Shown in pieces: positions 37,144 to 49,434 of a stretch of 64,000 nucleotides of DNA (the first letter of the stretch is position 1; every line of letters begins with the position of its first letter). The stretch covers positions 23,272,132 through 23,336,131 of the forward strand of contig JALGQZ010000018.1 of the NCBI GenBank assembly GCA_023105745.1, written 5' to 3'. Position numbers and translations under genes: made by a program. Source of the stretch: Austropuccinia psidii (lineage: Eukaryota; Basidiomycota; Pucciniomycetes; Pucciniales; Sphaerophragmiaceae). Below the pieces are notes generated by a model, which saw nothing but the letters and a program-made list of their open reading frames with translations, searched no databases and was not told the origin of the DNA.

Positions 37144-38445
37144 TAAAAAAATAGAGAGAATTACAAATTTTACTATTTTTAAATGGTTTCAAAGATTTTA
37201 AGAAAAATTAAAAAATGGAAACAGAATATTGATTTACTCAGATATAATATAGTCATCACTATAAGATAAAGCTTTGGTCTTTAATAATATAAGATTTTTA
37301 TATTGAAGAATAAAGAAATTTACCTTTTTATTTAATTAATTCATTGTATTTTTTGCATCTGAGAGGGAAACAGAGGAATAAGAGGTTCTTTTTTGCAAAT
37401 ATCCTTACTTATAGTAGAAATGTACTGATTTTATCCACTGGAATTGATTAGTATTTTAAGGTTTGGTGATGATTGCATCATCATTAAACCTTTTTATATC
37501 ATTATTACACCATTTCTTAGAGCTATCACTATAAATATAGTTTTATGACATAATAATATTGGAGAATTATTCATTTCTGTGGATTATAGTCGTTTTAATC
37601 ATGAAATACTAATATCCACCAGTTTTATCTCCTATTCAACTGTTAAACCTACATTAAGATTAGAGTTATTGATCAGAAATGATCATTTTTAATCCTTAAT
37701 TACTTTTAATTTATTGATTATAAATAGATGCAGGGAGTGAATTCTGATAGGTTGAAATATTCCTACTAAGCTTAAAAGAGGATTTTATTACATAATCAAA
37801 GCCCTATTCTTGATGATTTTTCTTGTTGCTCCCCTTTTCTGTCAAAACTTACTATTTTGAACTTTAAGCCATGATTTCATGGGGTTTTACCTTGAATATA
37901 ATGATAAAAATTACATCATTATTCACTTATGATCCATTATAACGTGAATATTCTCTTATTTATAAGTTAGACAACTTTTAATTTTAAGTGGTCAGCAGCT
38001 ATTGATATCTTACACAATATTCCATTCTAAGTTTTAACCTTGTTTATAACTTTACAAATAAATTTTATATATTTATTGTTAAAGTTATTTTGTGGAAACT
38101 GTATATTTTAATGAACTATCTATCATGTTTAACTCAAAAGATATGAGCTAAAAACCATGAATATATGCCATGATCATAAAAGTACATATATGCAGGTTAT
38201 CTCAGTAAGTATTGGATTTATAGATATGAAATGAAAGGGTAATATATATAGTATTTGATGGGTAATCCAATTTTGTAATGTATTTCAGATCTTTATACAT
38301 TGGGTCTGATATAATCAAGAATTTATGCCCTTTTATGGCATTTTTACTTATTTTAAGATTATAATTTTAATTCTTATTATTAAAAAAATATTTTTAAAGT
38401 TGTTTTTTAGCCTTTTTGGATAAGTGGTTATATCCAAAAGGCTCA

Positions 38446-39399
38446 GATTCTTACCAAGACCTTCTCTTCTTTTACCATAAACCTTAATTAACTTTATTTC
38501 AAACATTTTTTATCAAAACACTTGAATAAAAAATATTTTATTTTTACATTATGTTTTTTTTGGTATCTTAGTATCTGAAAAGATTCAATGATTCAATTAA
38601 TTTGATTTCAGATTTTTAATTAGAAAATTAATTTCAGATTACTCATTAGAAAAGGGTTTTCTAGACACATTCTGTATTGATTTTCCTGTGGATTTATGGG
38701 TCAACAAAGCCCTTCAACTACCAAAGCCCCCCCAAAAAAATTGAATAAAAATCTCTTGAATCTTCCTTAAATGATTCCACTTATTTTTTTTTAAAAATAA
38801 TACTCTTTTTTCAATTAAAAATACCAAAAAATTTCATTTTATTCCTCTTCTCAAATCAAATAAACTCCTCTTATTTAAAAGAAATTATTCCACATATGGT
38901 TTTTTTTGAAATAAGAAATTAAACAATACTATTGTGATTTTTTGTATAGAAAATTATAGTAAATTTAAAAGTAGAAAGAATTTGAATTATTTAACTCCTT
39001 TGAAGGTAAAAGTACTTTTGAACAGTGGAATATTCCAAAAAGCCACTCACAGAAGGGGGATTTATAACTGACAAGCTCTTTTTTCTACATTGCAAAGAAG
39101 TTTCTATGGATGAAAGCTATTCTGTTTTCAAATAAAGAGAAAAGTATTCTGAAAATCCAATTGAAAGAAAATGTTTAATATCAGGAGAAATATGTAATAG
39201 TAAAGCTCATAAAAGACACTTTAAATCAAAGAAGATTTACTTCCCTTTTGTCTGTTTATTAAAAAAAATATTTAAAAGATAATATTTAGCAGTTAAAATT
39301 TTAAAATAATGAAAATGACCATGGTACTTCAGGTAGTATATGGGAACATTAATCCTACATAAAACTAAATTGAGAAAAGTCATGAATTGATCCGTTAAA
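38446..39399. other. Spacer between LTR relic and second MULE copy
   Basis: About 950 bases of A+T-rich DNA. I see no gene or repeat boundary. It may contain the eroded left end of the second MULE copy, but no GGGTGTTGG-like tip was found. Confidence 0.4.
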
Positions 39400-41760
39400 T
39401 TCTTCACACATTAAGCCTAATCAAATTAAACCAAGTTTTTCTTACCAAAGGTATTGCTCAAGAGAAAATTGAATTAATGACATATAAAATGAAAAGACAA
39501 AAAATAGACAAGAAGTTCTTAAGGGAAGAAATACCATTTATTGAAGCACTCAAATTACAAGATCTCATCTTCAAATTCAAGGCTTATGAATTGGGTAAAA
39601 TAAAATCTCTATTTATCTGTCATGCCAAATGATTGAAGTGTTTCAATATTTTAAATGATTTTATTCTTATGGATTTGAATTACAGGAAATACAGTTAAAA
39701 TTTACCCCTCCTTCATATTGTTGGATTTACCACAAAAACCCAGACCTTTTATCTGGAATTATGTTTTCTTATATATGAGACAGATAGATCTTGATTCTGG
39801 GTTCTAAAATCCTTTGGATATGATATTCTTGAGAAATATAATATTCAACCCCCACATGTCCTTGTTATTGAAAAAGATTTTATCTTGATAAATATACTTA
39901 TAGGGACATTGAACAGATTGAAAATACTATTATGCATTTGGAACATTAACAGAAATATCCTCCCATATTATATCAAATTTTACAGGAATACTCATGAATC
40001 TGAATAACTTATAAATAATTGGAAAAAATCTTGTTTTCACTTTTCATTAATATAAAATTACATACTCATATTTTAATTTATATTATAGGTTACTTATTCC
40101 TCTAATGAATAAACATTTGACAAGAATTAAAATAATATCAAAAATACCATCCTAGAAGGATTTTTGAATCATCTTGGCAATACTTGGGGCTCACCAAAAG
40201 AGTATGTTATTAATTATTTGACAAAAAAAGTCACCCACCTTGGCTAAATCAGCACATCAAGAGTTGAAGGGGCCCATGCCATGATCAAGATATGTATTTA
40301 GAACTTTATTTGAACCCTCTTGGAAGTAGTTGGAAGAAAAATATGGAGATTGAAAGGAAGTAATATAAATTAATTGGAAAAATATCTCATGATAAGCTCA
40401 AGACCCTGATAGTTTTCCCACCTAATTTCTCCCAAATTTCAGGGAAAATATCCCACTTTGACATCAAAAAGCTTAATAAATAAGCCAAAGAAAAAATTTA
40501 GAAAAAATGGAAAATGAACCAAGAATTATAAAATCATAATGGAATCCCTTGAAAACATATAGCTAAAAATAATCAAAAAAAGGATATTATTTGAAATTTG
40601 GTATTTTAATCCATAGTGTCATTTGAAACTTCTTGTTAATTTTTTTCAAATGAAAAAAACCTCACTGTATAATATAATTTTCAATTTTTAACAGAAAGGG
40701 TTGGATTCTAAATTTTTGGAGATGACTGAATAAAGAGAAGAATAATTCAAGTGAAGTTGGAAGGAATTTTCCAATGACATATTTTACAAGCCCATAAATC
40801 AAAGAGTTTAATTTTTCAGGGGATTTAAACAGTGACTTAATCAAAAATGACCAAATCAACTTATACTAAAGAGTTTTGAGAAGCAAATGAATATTTTGGA
40901 AGACTAAAAGCAGAAAAAAATACTACTGAAAATTAAAGCTTTTTTGAGTTCATTGAATTCTCACAAAATGGAGGGAAGCCTTGGAAAGGAAATAATTTAA
41001 ACCAAAACACATCCAATTATCAAACTAGAATATCTTATTTAACTTCAGTAAATGAACCTTATGAAGATATAGATTTGTATTAATCAGATGTTTTCAAATA
41101 CAAAAGAGAAATTATTCAAGTGGTCAAAAAGAGCAATTCACACCATAATTTAATGAATATTCAATCCATAACCCCAAATTAGAGATTCCACAAGAATAAT
41201 TCTCTTAAGCCACAAATTGGAGAAGTAACTTTAAGGAATTGGAATAAAAATATCAAAAATGTGGCAGAAAATATTGTTTCAAAAAAGATTTCTCAAAAAT
41301 AAACTTATGTGTCTTTGGCTCCATAAATAAAAAATAATTATTTGAATTTCTATTTTGAGGAATTTAGATTCCAAAGCTGTAATATTAAACTGAATTTATC
41401 ACCCAATAATTCAAAAAAGGAAATAATCTCCTTGGGGACGGACATTATGGCTTCAGAGGTGCATTGGATTTTATATATAAAAATGAATACTGATTGAACA
41501 CTTTAAGAAGTAAGCTTTAAGAAGAATTGGAGAAAAAAAGAAATTTTATGACATATTAGTAACAATATGGGATGGTTTGGATGACTACTTGAAAAGATTG
41601 AATTTTAACCATACCCAAGAATCCAAAATGTATTGGATTTTAATTCAAGAAATTGGGGATTTAAATCCTAATAGATATTCAATACCAGTATCATTTATTC
41701 CAAGTTTCAGTCTGTATCTTCTTATCCCTCATTTTTCCCCCCAATGAAGATTTGTTCCTC
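39400..41760 (+). pseudogene. Second MULE-OTU copy, heavily decayed
   Basis: Scattered but collinear matches to the element at 33125-37143: FGFTTKTQTFYLELCFLIYET (about 39715-39780), HVLVIEKDFILINILIGTLNRLKILLCIWNINRNI (about 39855-39960; the Asp of DRD reads Glu), STSRVEGAHAMIK (about 40250-40290, catalytic Glu kept), and an OTU-like GDGHYGFRGALDFIYKNEY (about 41434-41490). The OTU nucleophile Cys position reads Tyr. Most codons between these islands are out of frame or stopped. Terminal repeats were not found. It confirms that transposase plus OTU is the family's normal layout. Confidence 0.65.
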
Positions 41761-44605
41761 TGTCTTCCACATACCTCATATTAAACCTTATAGGAAGAGA
41801 AAAACCAATAATATGAATTGGGCTGGTAAAATATCTACTATAGACACAAACTGTTTTATATAAAAAGCTTGTCACCTCAGTAAAAATCCTAACTTCTACC
41901 CATTGAGGTGTTGGAAAACTAAAACAGTCCCTTTGCCTTTTGGTTTTGATACCAGTGTATTTTTAATTGAAAAAGATTTGGTATCTAAAAGGTGTCTTTC
42001 AATTGAAAAATTCATGTTAAAATACATCCCTTAAGAATTTGGCCAAATTTTGGGTTGAAAGCTACCAGAACAAAGGGCTTCCTCTCAAGATAGACTTATA
42101 CTAGAATCCATAAAAAGTTAGTTTTTTTTATAAAACTCTCTGTGAAAAAGGTATATAAATGTTCATTTGGGATTTTTTGGGTTTTTTTTTTATTGTTACT
42201 GGGAAAAATAAAGGTGACAAAAGGAATAAAATTTCCCTTTTCAACTTAAAATAATTTTTGACACCAAAATAGCAGTTCAGTCTGCAACTAGAAAAAATCA
42301 GTAGGTGTCTAGAACTATAATTTTCTGGGAAAATTCTGGGAAAGGGGTGTAAATGGAGCCTCAGAATGTACCTTGAATCCACCAGAATGCATCTAGAAGG
42401 AAACTAAAGAATAAACTCAAAAATTACTATTTTTTAACATATCTTTATCTCTTAGACTTTATAATTCTTACCAATTAACTCATTTTCATTTTATTTCTGA
42501 AATTTTCAATATGAAGAATATTTAGGTTTATTTTTTGTTTCATTTTTCTCAATTAGCCTCTATAAGTACCTATGAATTATTTCTTTTTTAATTATTTTAT
42601 TTGATCTCATTTTGGAAAGAAAAGTTCTTATGTAATTTACTTTATTTTCCCTTATTAGCTTATATTAGAAATTTTGACCATTTTAATTTTAAATTTTGTT
42701 AGATATTTTATCTTTGAATTTGAATTTTCTCTACTATCCTTATCAGAAGTTAAATTCAGTTTTTTAAAAAGTTATTCCCATTTTTAATTGTTAATTTGGT
42801 CCATAAATCTTATAGAAACTCCCCATGCAGAAAGAATTTATACTAGACACATATAGGAAATAATTAAAAGTAAAGAATATAGCTGTGAGAATTGTGGTAT
42901 ATCTTACATACCCAAAGAGGCTACAATTAATATGAAAATAAATTTTTAACTATTTATAACCAATAAGTAATGCATATATCCAAAATTTATCATTTTTCAT
43001 TTAATAAAAGACAAATAACTTTTTTGTTTAAATGTAAATCCATGGATTCTGCACATAAATAAACCAAGGGTAACTCCATAGAGTAAATAAGCTTAAATTC
43101 AATCTCTGAGTTGGTAATATGGAAATTACTTCAGCACCACATTAAAGAGTTGTGAAATTCTTTGGTTTTCTCAATTTCATGCCAAAATAATGAGAATCTG
43201 AGAAATTCCATGTTACATATACACTAAGAATAGTGCTCTACATGTTTTTGGCACTCAAATGTTCTTTATTTTTACATACAGTCTTGATACACCCATAGTG
43301 GATATCAGTATTTAAGCCCGACTTACTATTTTTGACATGAAAATAGCTAAAGGGGAGAAAAGACATCAAAGAGAGCCAGTTTACCCAGCTTCTGAGGCCT
43401 CCAAGGCATGGAAAGATATAAATCTTTGATGAATTGTTTATAATGGCCAAATTGGTCTATTAAAACCTTTCGGGAGTCTAGTAATCAAGTAAAAGTACCA
43501 TTAAATCATGAGAAAATAGCAAAGATGCTGCTACTTTAATGTGACAAGGAGGTAATTAGGAGTCCTTACTCTTTTAACCATGTCTATTATTAATTATTTT
43601 CCCTAGATAAACCCAAAAAGAGTAATTAAACCCAGTTTTTGGCCTAGCATCTATTAATTTACCTTATGGAAACTAGCTGTAGCTATACTATTTTCTTTTC
43701 TACATGAAAATGAGGTAAAAAATTTCAAAATTCCTTAAAAAATATCCTGAATTAGTACTTATTAAGCTTTGAGGACGAATGGAGGAAGGGATACTTCAAA
43801 ATAAAAAAAAGAGGTATGAGCTAATAATAATTCAAATTGGAACTTTTACTTACAGTTCATTTTTGATGATTTCATGCAAAACACTGAATCTTTAAAAATT
43901 CACAGAAAATACATCCTTTGATTAAATTCCCAATAACATCTATAGCTTTGATAAAATAACTTTTATTTTGGAAAAAAAAGAATTAAAGCTTTTACTAATT
44001 TATTTATTAGCAATAAATGGGTTTGTAGTCATGTAAAATGACCTAATCAAGGAACTATGATCATTTCACATGACTACAAGTGATTGAATCATTAAAACAA
44101 TTAAGCTAAAAGATTTCTCACTAAATTTCTTTCAGGTTTATTCATGTAATGAATCTGTGAGCTTTTGTAGACTTTAAAGAGGCCTACTATTGCTGTTTTT
44201 TACAGAATCATCCAATTATTCAGCTTTATCATTAATAGGAACAAGTAAGTATTACTTATAATCAGTCTCAGAATTTTGAGCTTGTCAAATAAATCATAAA
44301 TACTTTTTCCAATAGTATTTAACTATTTTTTATTTTATTAATACTATGAATTATGGATCCTTTGAATCCAAAAATAATACATCAACTCTTTTTGGGGTAT
44401 TTTGGAGTATTAGTGAGTTTTTGATCAATTCTTAAAGTTATTTTGCTGAATATCTATAGTTTTATTCATAAATTAAATATAATTATTAATCAAAAAGACT
44501 TTATATTATTTTAATAAGAATATTTATTAAGAATACTTGTAATTGATTTTAGTAAACAATTAATTCTTACTATTATAATCCACTGGTAGTGCATAACAAG
44601 TAAAA
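41761..44605. other. A+T-rich DNA without recognised genes
   Basis: About 2.8 kb up to the target site of the Gypsy element. The minus-strand frames at 42128-42382 and 43238-43450 have no family motif. An inverted repeat at 44022-44080 is listed separately. Probably eroded repeat sequence. Confidence 0.45.
44022..44080. repeat. Inverted repeat with 22-base arms
   Basis: The arm tttgtagtcatgtaaaatga (44022-44041) pairs with most of 44061-44080 (tcatttcacatgactacaag), with two or three mismatches and a loop of about 15-20 bases. No gene is next to it. It may be a MITE remnant. Confidence 0.65.
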
Positions 44606-44610
44606 GAAAT
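44606..44610. repeat. Target-site duplication GAAAT, left
   Basis: The five bases gaaat just before the LTR start TGTATGG are repeated at 55973-55977, right after the far LTR end. Confidence 0.8.
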
Positions 44611-45171
44611 TGTATGGTTTGTCTATGAAACGCTTGATAATAGTAGCAATATCAAGAGTACTATTACTGTCCTCAGTAGAAATATATAATATAACAAAAT
44701 ATTATAACCACAAATTTAAATATAATTATTAAAATAATTATATAAAAAAAATAAATTTAATTATTATTATAAAATATAATAATTATAATAAATTATAATT
44801 ATTCTATCATTGCTATAGTTACTGACAGTTATAACAATAAGAAGTGTACAGCTCTTAATGAGACAATTACACATGGAAAATATGAATATTAACCACTTAT
44901 AAATAATATAAATATTATTTATAAAATAATTAAAATACACACTGTGCAGAAAGAATTCTTATAGAATAAAATTCTATATAAAAAAACTAATACTAGATAA
45001 AAAAGATATAGAACTTTAGAGAAAACTTACTTATAATATTTCTTTAATACAACAAGTCAAACAACAACAGTTATTATATTAAATAATAACTATAAGTTGA
45101 AAAAACAACAAAAATCAATATTTTCAAAGATAAAACAACTTTTTATAATAAAAACTATGATTAAAGAGTTT
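44611..45171 (-). repeat. 3' LTR of the Gypsy element, truncated
   Basis: Parallels 53806 to about 54385 of the full LTR (shared cttgataatagtagcaata, agtactatnactgtcctcag and later blocks) and then ends abruptly in a T run at about 45171. About 1.6 kb of the LTR is absent. In element orientation the missing part is the U3 start, so the deletion also removed the normal polypurine tract/LTR junction. Next to it is an imperfect palindrome, tacccccaag...ttggggggggg (45185-45209). Confidence 0.75.
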
Positions 45172-45275
45172 TTTTTTTTAGCATACCCCCAAGTTATTTG
45201 GGGGGGGGTATAATCCACTGTCCAACCTCTCTACATATACTTTTCTAAGTATTTAAAGCACACAATTCAAACTTG

Positions 45276-46908
45276 TCATTGAGCAATTGGTCTTCTCTCA
45301 TGTCTGAATCTTCTGAGAAACTTTTGGGAATCAGGTATTTTGCTTTCTACAATCCATTCATCTTCATGTTGTGGATTTTTATACCTGACTAAGTATTCTC
45401 TCTCATTTTTTCCCATAAGTCTTCTTTCTTTCAAGAGTTTCAGTACCTTTTTATCCTCACTTTGATCTAGTTGGGGTACTGCTAAGCGTGTTTCATTTCT
45501 CAAAGGAAATAATTCCTTATCACTTGAAGTGTAATGCTTTACTAGACTGACAGGGAAAGTTGGATGTTTGTTTTCCAGTTCTCCTGTCAGTTCTACTTGT
45601 TCTGCATTTGTCCCATGAAGGGCTTTAATAATAAATGGTCCTGCAAAGGAATATTTCAATTTCTTTTGGCTTTTAATATTATTAAAGTTCAAGGTTGAAA
45701 CTAGTATTAAGTTTCCTACTTTGAATTCTGGGGTTTTATGACTCTTATCCCATTTCTGTTTAGCATATTCAAAGGCATCATTCATGCTTTGATTTGCATG
45801 ATGTCTTACTTTATCAAGCAATAACTTAAAGCTTTAAGAAGCTGGATTAATATCAACCAGATCTTTTTTCAAAGTATCAATTGGAAGTTTGGGGTTCCAT
45901 CCTTTTTCCAACATTGAAGGAGTTTTGCCTGTTGAAGCATGGATGGAGGTCTTGTAGGCTAATTCCAATGCTGGTATAAGAGTACACCAATCATGGGTAA
46001 AGCCATCAGAATCTTTAAACTACAGGCCATAAGCACAAAATCTTCTGATCATGTCCTCAAGGGTTTGAATCATTCTTTCTGCCAGCCCATCTGTTTGTGG
46101 ATGGTAGGCTGTTGAGAATGATAGTCTTGTACCCAAACGCTTATGTAAATTAGTCCATAAGGCTGATGTAAATTTTGGGTCTCTGTAACTAATGATGTTT
46201 TTAGGGAGACCAGTATGGGATATTACTCTATTCCAGATAAAAAGAGCTGTATCCATAGCTGTGTCATCTTTGTGACATGGTAGAAAGATTGGTGTTTTGC
46301 TATATCTGTCCACAATGACAAGACATGCATTGTAACTTTTATCACCTCCAGGTGGTAAGGCAGTTACCCAATCCATGTGAACCGCTTCCCATGGGGTACT
46401 TGGTTCTTGAATATGGATCATTAACCCAAATCTTTTACAAGTAGCTTTATTGGCTTTCTGGCATCTATCACAACTGTGACAGTACTCAATGAAATCTTTT
46501 CTCCAAGCTGGCCACCAGGCACATTTCTTAATTCTTTCCATAGTTCTGTCTTCAGACAGATGTCCAGAATATATGTTATCATGCATTCTAGTAGTATTGT
46601 GTTAATTAACATCCTACTACATAGGACCATGACACATGTGTGTTTAGATCTATGATATAGTATACCATCAAACAAATGGAATCTTCCATTATCATAAGAT
46701 GTTTTCCAAATATCATCCAGAGAATTAGCCAAGGCTACATCTTTGCAATCTTTGTCAAGTAGAGCAGTAATAATATGACAATTCTTATCTTGCTTATAGC
46801 TTTCTCTAACTTCTTCAAAAAATTCTGTTCCAACATCCATGATATTAATTCCTTCAATTGGAATTTGAGGTTCTGAACTTGTAGGAACATAGGCAGGGTT
46901 ATCAGGTG
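45276..46908 (-). pseudogene. Gypsy integrase with chromodomain, broken
   Basis: Reading down from 46908: an N-terminal linker, an HHCC zinc-binding region (His in CHDN and GHLS, then YCHSCDRC, around 46570-46460), the catalytic core with HMDWV (first Asp, about 46370), S-Y-R-DPKF (about 46170-46200; the usual SDRDPKF has lost its first Asp to Tyr) and DGLAERMIQTLEDM with the Glu (about 46050-46095). The C-terminal part FKVGNLILVSTLNFNNIK and the chromodomain EREYLVRYKNPQHEDEWIVESKI (about 45325-45405) follow. The chromodomain targets insertion to marked chromatin. There is a frameshift near 46590, a TAG at 46020-46022 and another stop near 45834. Confidence 0.85.
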
Positions 46909-46913
46909 GATTT
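46909..46913. repeat. Target-site duplication GATTT, left of solo LTR
   Basis: The bases gattt precede the LTR start at 46914 and recur at 48897-48901 right after its end. Removing the LTR plus one copy restores the Gypsy reading frame (WALPNPPDNPAYVP). Confidence 0.85.
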
Positions 46914-48896
46914 TGTAAGGTTTGACTATGAAAAAATAAGTAAAAATTACTAATTTATTACTTATTGTACTCTGAATGTCCTTATAATTGAAATAAATAA
47001 GATTAAAATAATAATAATAATAAAGAAATATTATTATTATGGCGTAAAAATATTATATTATTAAATAAATATAATAATATAATTAATATTATATGAAATT
47101 ATAATATTATAAATAATATATTAATATAAGATAATTAATATATTATAAAGCTCTTTATTATTGTTACCAACAAATAATAAAGGCGTAAAAAACAATTAAT
47201 AACAATAATATTACTAATATTAAAGTTATATATTAATATAAATACTATTTATATTAATTAAGAATTATTAAGAGTAATAATAAGATGAAATAACCTACTT
47301 TTAACACTTAAAATAATAATTTTGAGATATTTTACGCTAAAAGAATATAATACAGCTTTTTCAAATTGTATTTACAATAAAAAATAAAGAAAATTACTAA
47401 ATTTCTTGATTTTACGTGGAAATGAGTTTATAGAGAGATTTATGACAAAAACAATTAAAGAAATGATTAAATCACGTAAAAATAGTGATTAATATTAAGA
47501 TGGTCCTTGGTCTTTAATAATATAAGAGTTTTATATATAAAGAATAAAGAAATTACCTTTTATTTAGTTGATTTAATGTTTTTGATGCGTCTGAGGGCAA
47601 AATAGAGTAAAAAGAGCTCTATTTATAGTAAATACCTCCCTCCTAGAGTCCATCAGGCTTCTAGTAGACGTGTACTGATCATATCCACTGGAACTGATCA
47701 ATATTTTAAGGTTTGAGGGTGATTACATCATGATCAAACCATATTACATCATCATTACACCATTATTTAGAGTTATCACTATAACTCTAAGTTTGATGAC
47801 ATCAGAGGCTTGGCAGAACCCCAAATTTCGTGGATTTTATTAGTTTGAATGATAAACTAATAGTATTCACCAATTTTGTCACTCTTAAGACTGTTAAACT
47901 TAAATTAAGGTTACAGTGTGTGATCATAACAGCTCAAATTAAGCTCAAACTTTGATCCTCAATAACATTTAAGATTTACACGCTACAGCAATTCAGAGAG
48001 TGAATTCTGATAGCCTGGCATAACCTTATTATGCTGCCAAGAGGTTTTCATTACATCATCAAAACTCTAATTTTGATGATTTTTCTTGTAACTCATCTTT
48101 TCTGTCAAAATTCAATATTTTAAACTTCAAACCTTGATTTCAGGGGGTTATACCCTGAATTTAATAATAAAAATTACATCATTCTTCACGAATGAGCTCG
48201 GAGAATCCAACTGTATCCTTTTTTTTAAGTTTGGAACACTTTCACAACAAAGTGGTCAACAGCTCTGTTGATTTTTATCAATAATTCAGAATAGGTTTTA
48301 ACCTTGTTTATAATTTGTAAAATAAAGTTCATATCTGTGTTCTTACAGTAATTACGTGGTAACTTTATTTTTGGTTCATCATTCTATCATGTATAGTTTA
48401 GAAGATATTAGCTATGATCCTTGAATATATGCGTTGACCAAAAAAGTGCATATATTCAGGATAATTCCTTAAGTATTAACATTGGAAATTAGCTTATTAA
48501 TTGTTTTATGTGTGGATTCTCATGGGGAATCCACTGGTATAATTTATTTCACATTTTGTTTCATTAGTTCTTGAGATATGTAAGGTTTTATGATTTTTAT
48601 AAGGTATTATACCTTATAATTCCTTAAATATTGACTTGACAGATATGCCATAAAAATGGTATATGTGTATTTTTCCATGGGGAATCCAATGGTATAATTT
48701 ATTTTACATGTTGATTCATTGGCTTTTAAGTTAAACCAATTTTTGTACCAATTTATGGTATTTTTTGTATATTTAAGTAATTATTCTTAATGTATAATTA
48801 TTCTAAGTAATTTTAATATAATTATATTAAAGGTATAATTGTTCTGAGTCTTTTTGTGACCTTATTGGGTATGTGGTTATATCTCAAAGGCTCACA
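46914..48896 (+). mobile_element. Solo LTR (1983 bases) inserted in Gypsy pol
   Basis: Starts TGTAAGG and ends GGCTCACA (TG...CA), flanked by GATTT duplications. No internal retroelement sequence is present, so it is a solo LTR left by recombination. Its plus-strand polarity matches that of the host element's LTRs read on the same strand. It is related to but distinct from the Gypsy LTR (shared TGTAAGGTTTG start and GGCTCACA end) and is the same family as the relic at 32667-38445. It separates RNase H from integrase and by itself would have killed the Gypsy copy. Confidence 0.9.
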
Positions 48897-48901
48897 GATT
48901 T
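48897..48901. repeat. Target-site duplication GATTT, right of solo LTR
   Basis: Second copy of the five-base duplication made when the LTR element entered Gypsy pol. See 46909-46913. Confidence 0.85.
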
Positions 48902-49434
48902 GGTAATGCCCATCTACTTAAGCCATCAAGATTCTTATGAATATTTCAAGCTTTATGTACTATGGTCATATTGCCTCTATACTCCTGTATAGCAATTTGC
49001 CATCTTAACATGTGTCTGTTTGGATTTTTCATGTTAAGAAGTGATTTTACTGCATTACAATCAGTAATTACTTCAAACACAATACAATCAAGATATCAAT
49101 GAAGTTTTTCCAAAGCCCAAACAAGGCAAAGGCACTCCATTTGGCTAGCTCCATATCTGGCCTCAGTAGGTTTAATTTGTCTTGGAATAAAACAAATTGG
49201 ACCTTCATAAGGTTTGTCATTAACAATTTGAACTTGATGAAGAGCAGCTCCTAAACCTTCACCACATGCATCAATATACAGCTTGAAAGGAAGTTTACAG
49301 TCTGGCATCAATAATAATGGTGCATTGGTCAAGGCATACTTGATTGTATCATATGCTTGAATACTCTCCTGTGTCATTTCAAAAAACAGTTTGTTGATGA
49401 TAAATTCTGTATAATGATCTGGCATGGATTGCAA
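48902..49434 (-). pseudogene. Gypsy RNase H domain, broken
   Basis: Minus strand. LYIDACGEGLGAALHQ (first acidic residue), QMECLCLVWALEKLH (Glu) and [12 protein letters not shown] (Asp) follow in the right order, then [14 protein letters not shown] and DGLSRWALPN up to the solo LTR. A TGA follows EKLH (ending at 49096) and another stop lies in the HKA-x-NIHKN stretch. The frame differs from that of the reverse transcriptase because of a small indel in the T-rich stretch near 49380-49390. Confidence 0.8.

Larger units (their letters stand above)
32667..38445 (+). mobile_element. Long LTR relic (about 1.8 kb without insert) split by a MULE
   Basis: The two outer parts (32667-33124 and 37144-38445) together parallel the solo LTR at 46914-48896. 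Shared stretches include the start TGTAAGG-(c/t)-TTGACTATGAAAAAAT, a block tggtctttaataatataag (37275 and 47507), the words attttaaggtttg (37453, 47702) and the end ggttatat...aaggctca. I found no matching target duplication at its outer ends, so it is an old, eroded copy. Orientation is given by the match to the other LTRs. There is no internal retroelement sequence next to it. Confidence 0.65.

Noticed and set aside
45185..45209. ccccc...ggggggggg palindrome considered as a terminator or quadruplex
   Set aside because: It lies at the deleted LTR/polypurine-tract junction of the Gypsy element and contains a long G run that may be a sequencing artefact.
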